NCBI GenBank assembly: GCA_916613615.1
Contig: OU744735.1
Location: 45,474,468-45,538,467, forward strand
Length of the DNA: 64,000 nt
Reading direction: 5' to 3'
From: Steromphala cineraria
Lineage: Eukaryota; Mollusca; Gastropoda; Trochida; Trochidae
In this document: piece after piece, positions 62,124-64,000 of the stretch
How positions within the stretch are numbered: position 1 is the first letter of the stretch
Layout of the letters: the number at the start of each line of letters is the position of its first letter
Program-made: the position numbers and the translations under genes
Notes under the pieces: generated by a model
What the model saw: the letters and a program-made list of their open reading frames with translations, nothing else
Told to the model about the DNA's origin: nothing
Database searches by the model: none

Positions 62124-62185
62124 ATGGAAGAACAAACAGTCGTCAAAAGATTAGATTTAGAAGAAAGTGAAAGTGATAGCGACAG
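62124..62185 (+). CDS. Exon 1 of right-edge gene
   Basis: ATG at 62124 opens MEEQTVVKRLDLEESESDSD; donor GACAG^gtgaga (strong consensus). The first ATG in this reading frame after the upstream sequence. Confidence 0.65.
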
Positions 62186-64000
62186 GTGAGAATGAGATAG
62201 ATGTATTCTGATGAACCCAGAATGCATTTAAATTTCTAGGCAAAACAATGATAAGTCAATCATTAGATTAGACTACAGTCGTCCTTGGTAAGCAAAAATA
62301 TCATTCATTGTGATTTGAAATTGAACAATGCATGACGCCAAAATTGCAAACGATCGTTTAAAATAAACCGACAAACGCAGTAGTATTAATCAAATGAGGT
62401 TATTTTAGCAATGAATGTAAAGTAATTCTAATCAACTAAACGATGACAACACACTTTAAATAACTAACACAATTTCCCGTTTTTAATCCGGCGGATACGT
62501 GTTGTGATGTTGGGTAGGTTAATTACAGCTTAATGCGACAGTTTCAACATAAAATCGCATCAAAGCTGAAATTAAGTTAATGGTTTTTTTTAAATAGAGA
62601 TAATGCTTTTTTACATGGCGGCGTACGCGTGTAGGCCCATAATGTCACTGAAAGGCAAATTTACGGCAGCTTATCCCACCTCAAGCGCGGGGAGAGTTAA
62701 CAATGGAAACTAATTAAATAATAAACTCAAATGAAAAAGTCCCCAATAAAAATGAACGATAGTAAACGAAACAGATGGTAAATGATAGATATTAGTTGAT
62801 TAAGCATTGTATCAGGATGTATCAAGAAACAAATATAATTAAGTCTGGAATATTAGTCATAAATATGCGATAGTTTCTTACAACATGAATATAATGTGTT
62901 GTTGTTGTGACTTCATAAGACGTCGTTCATCAATTACGAATCAACAAATGGAAGTTAAAGAAAATTTACATTTTGTCGAATTCATATTAATAATTGAATA
63001 TAAACATTTTGTTAGTATTATACCTCAATGCCCCCTTCTTGAAAAAGCGATTTCAGCAATTCTTAAAAGTTTCATCAATTATTGAGATGAAAGGCCATTT
63101 TCTTGTCTGTAAATGCACCCTACGTACTTTCAAAATAAGATAAAATAATGTAATTTCGCAGCATTTCCAAGTTTTCAAATTAGCTTATAAGATGTTTTAA
63201 TGATATATTCAACTGGAATATGGTAATGCAACACTCGTTTTCTTTCAATTACTGTCCTGATTAAAAGATTTGATCTTTTGTTCAATTGATTTGAATCTTA
63301 TCTATATTAATATTTTTTTAAAGTGTTTGTTTCAATTTTTAATTTTTATAGTCAACGAATGTCCTTCTGAACATTTTACATTCCAAAGAAGGTGCAGATA
63401 AATTAAAAGGGTTACTATTTTGCCTCAATAACATGTACATTTCGGGATTGTCTTACCACAATATAAAAATAACATACGGCTTATGCTGTATCATTTGTAA
63501 TAACAAGTCTCCACCCTTTCAGAAACAAATATACAGTACCTAATAAGTTACACGGACAAAGGTATTTTCTAAGATATGATTCTCATACCAGATTACCATT
63601 TTAACCAAGAACAATACGTTGATGAACAATTTGCCATTTCAGTGATTATGAACTGGCTCCTGAAGATAGCAGTGAACGAGTAACATATGTCCAATCAGAA
63701 GGTTCTACTCAAATCGGCACAGGACACTCCATCGTCACCCATCGCGACATTATACACAGTCACATCAACCAAAATGTACATGTGAATGTGACAGCGCATA
63801 TCTACATCCAAGATGGATCCCATAGAGTTACGGTCGAGCATAAAGAAGAACTAGAACCCAATCAAAATTCATCTGGCCTGAACAACCTCAACCTCAATTT
63901 TGGGCAGTATGGATCACTTCAGATTCCACTTCCGGGCCAATCAACTGAAGAAACGTCATCCTTTTCTGAAAACGGTGTTGATAATGGGCAAGGTCAACAG
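62124..64000 (+). CDS. Unrecognised protein with RHIM-like QIG motif, first two exons (runs off right edge)
   Basis: Exons 62124-62185 and 63643-64000 join (AG + T) to 140 codons, open at the window edge. The start is an acidic tract (LEESESDSDSDYELAPEDS). Residues 43-52 read TQIGTGHSIV, followed by a His-rich stretch with alternating hydrophobics (HSHINQNVHVNVTAHIYI), then Asn/Gln/Ser-rich low complexity. The QIG...IV core and what follows resemble residues 11-33 of the minus-strand gene. The first position of the RHIM tetrad is Thr rather than Ile/Val, so the match is weaker. Function unknown. Confidence 0.65.
62186..63642. other. Intron 1 of right-edge gene
   Basis: 1.46-kb AT-rich intron. 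No exon or repeat pair recognised; the frame at 62885-63085 is unsupported. Confidence 0.5.
63643..64000 (+). CDS. Exon 2 of right-edge gene (partial)
   Basis: Acceptor ttgccatttcag^T. Open to the window edge for 119 codons, with composition unlike the surrounding AT-rich DNA. Carries the QIG motif and the His-rich strand-like segment. Confidence 0.75.

Noticed and set aside
62885..63085. Small ORF in intron 1 of the right-edge gene
   Set aside because: No domain, AT-rich composition and no splice continuity with the flanking exons.

Overview
The window is AT-rich animal genomic DNA: intron-containing genes with GT-AG junctions and conserved phases, very dense transposable elements, and no bacterial features. 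The mix of elements (BEL/Pao LTR element, DIRS-type reverse transcriptase, Rex1/CR1-like LINE, tRNA-derived SINE, and small elements with ~150-bp core repeats plus an ACGG-type microsatellite) suggests a marine mollusc, probably a bivalve or a close relative. This taxonomic call is an inference.

Three genes can be read. (1) Minus strand, 14.6 kb to beyond the left edge: an unrecognised protein whose N-terminus carries an IQMG-x-x-N motif resembling a RHIM (the amyloid-type interaction motif of innate immune adaptors). Its promoter has a perfect NF-kappaB palindrome 9 bp from a CACGTG E-box. Exon phases chain through five exons. A young 7.3-kb BEL/Pao element with ctaag target duplications sits in intron 4. 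(2) Minus strand, 56.7 to 30.6 kb: a complete protein O-mannosyltransferase 1 gene (POMT1), 18 coding exons joining to 764 codons plus stop. (3) Plus strand, 62.1 kb to beyond the right edge: the start of a second unrecognised protein with a QIG motif followed by a His-rich, alternating hydrophobic stretch, loosely like the N-terminus of gene 1.

Layout: 0-0.9 kb, 156-bp tandem array plus exon 5 of gene 1; 1.56-8.82 kb, BEL/Pao; 9.9-14.7 kb, exons 4 to 1 and promoter of gene 1; 15.4-20.2 kb, nested repeats including a 3,000-bp terminal-inverted-repeat element carrying a broken DIRS fragment; 21-25 kb, several decayed copies of the gene 1 promoter module; 25-30 kb, repeats and intergenic DNA; 30.6-56.7 kb, POMT1 with introns full of repeats, including a broken LINE; 57-62 kb, intergenic DNA with MITEs; 62.1-64 kb, gene 3.

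The most unusual theme is that repeats sit on splice junctions. Exon-intron boundaries, with their GT or AG and some exon bases, are the seeds of tandem arrays at six places. At two other POMT1 donors, the end of a MITE and the 3' tail of a LINE now supply most of the 5' splice site. The most suggestive functional theme is a RHIM-like gene with a kappaB/E-box promoter whose module is repeated across 10 kb.
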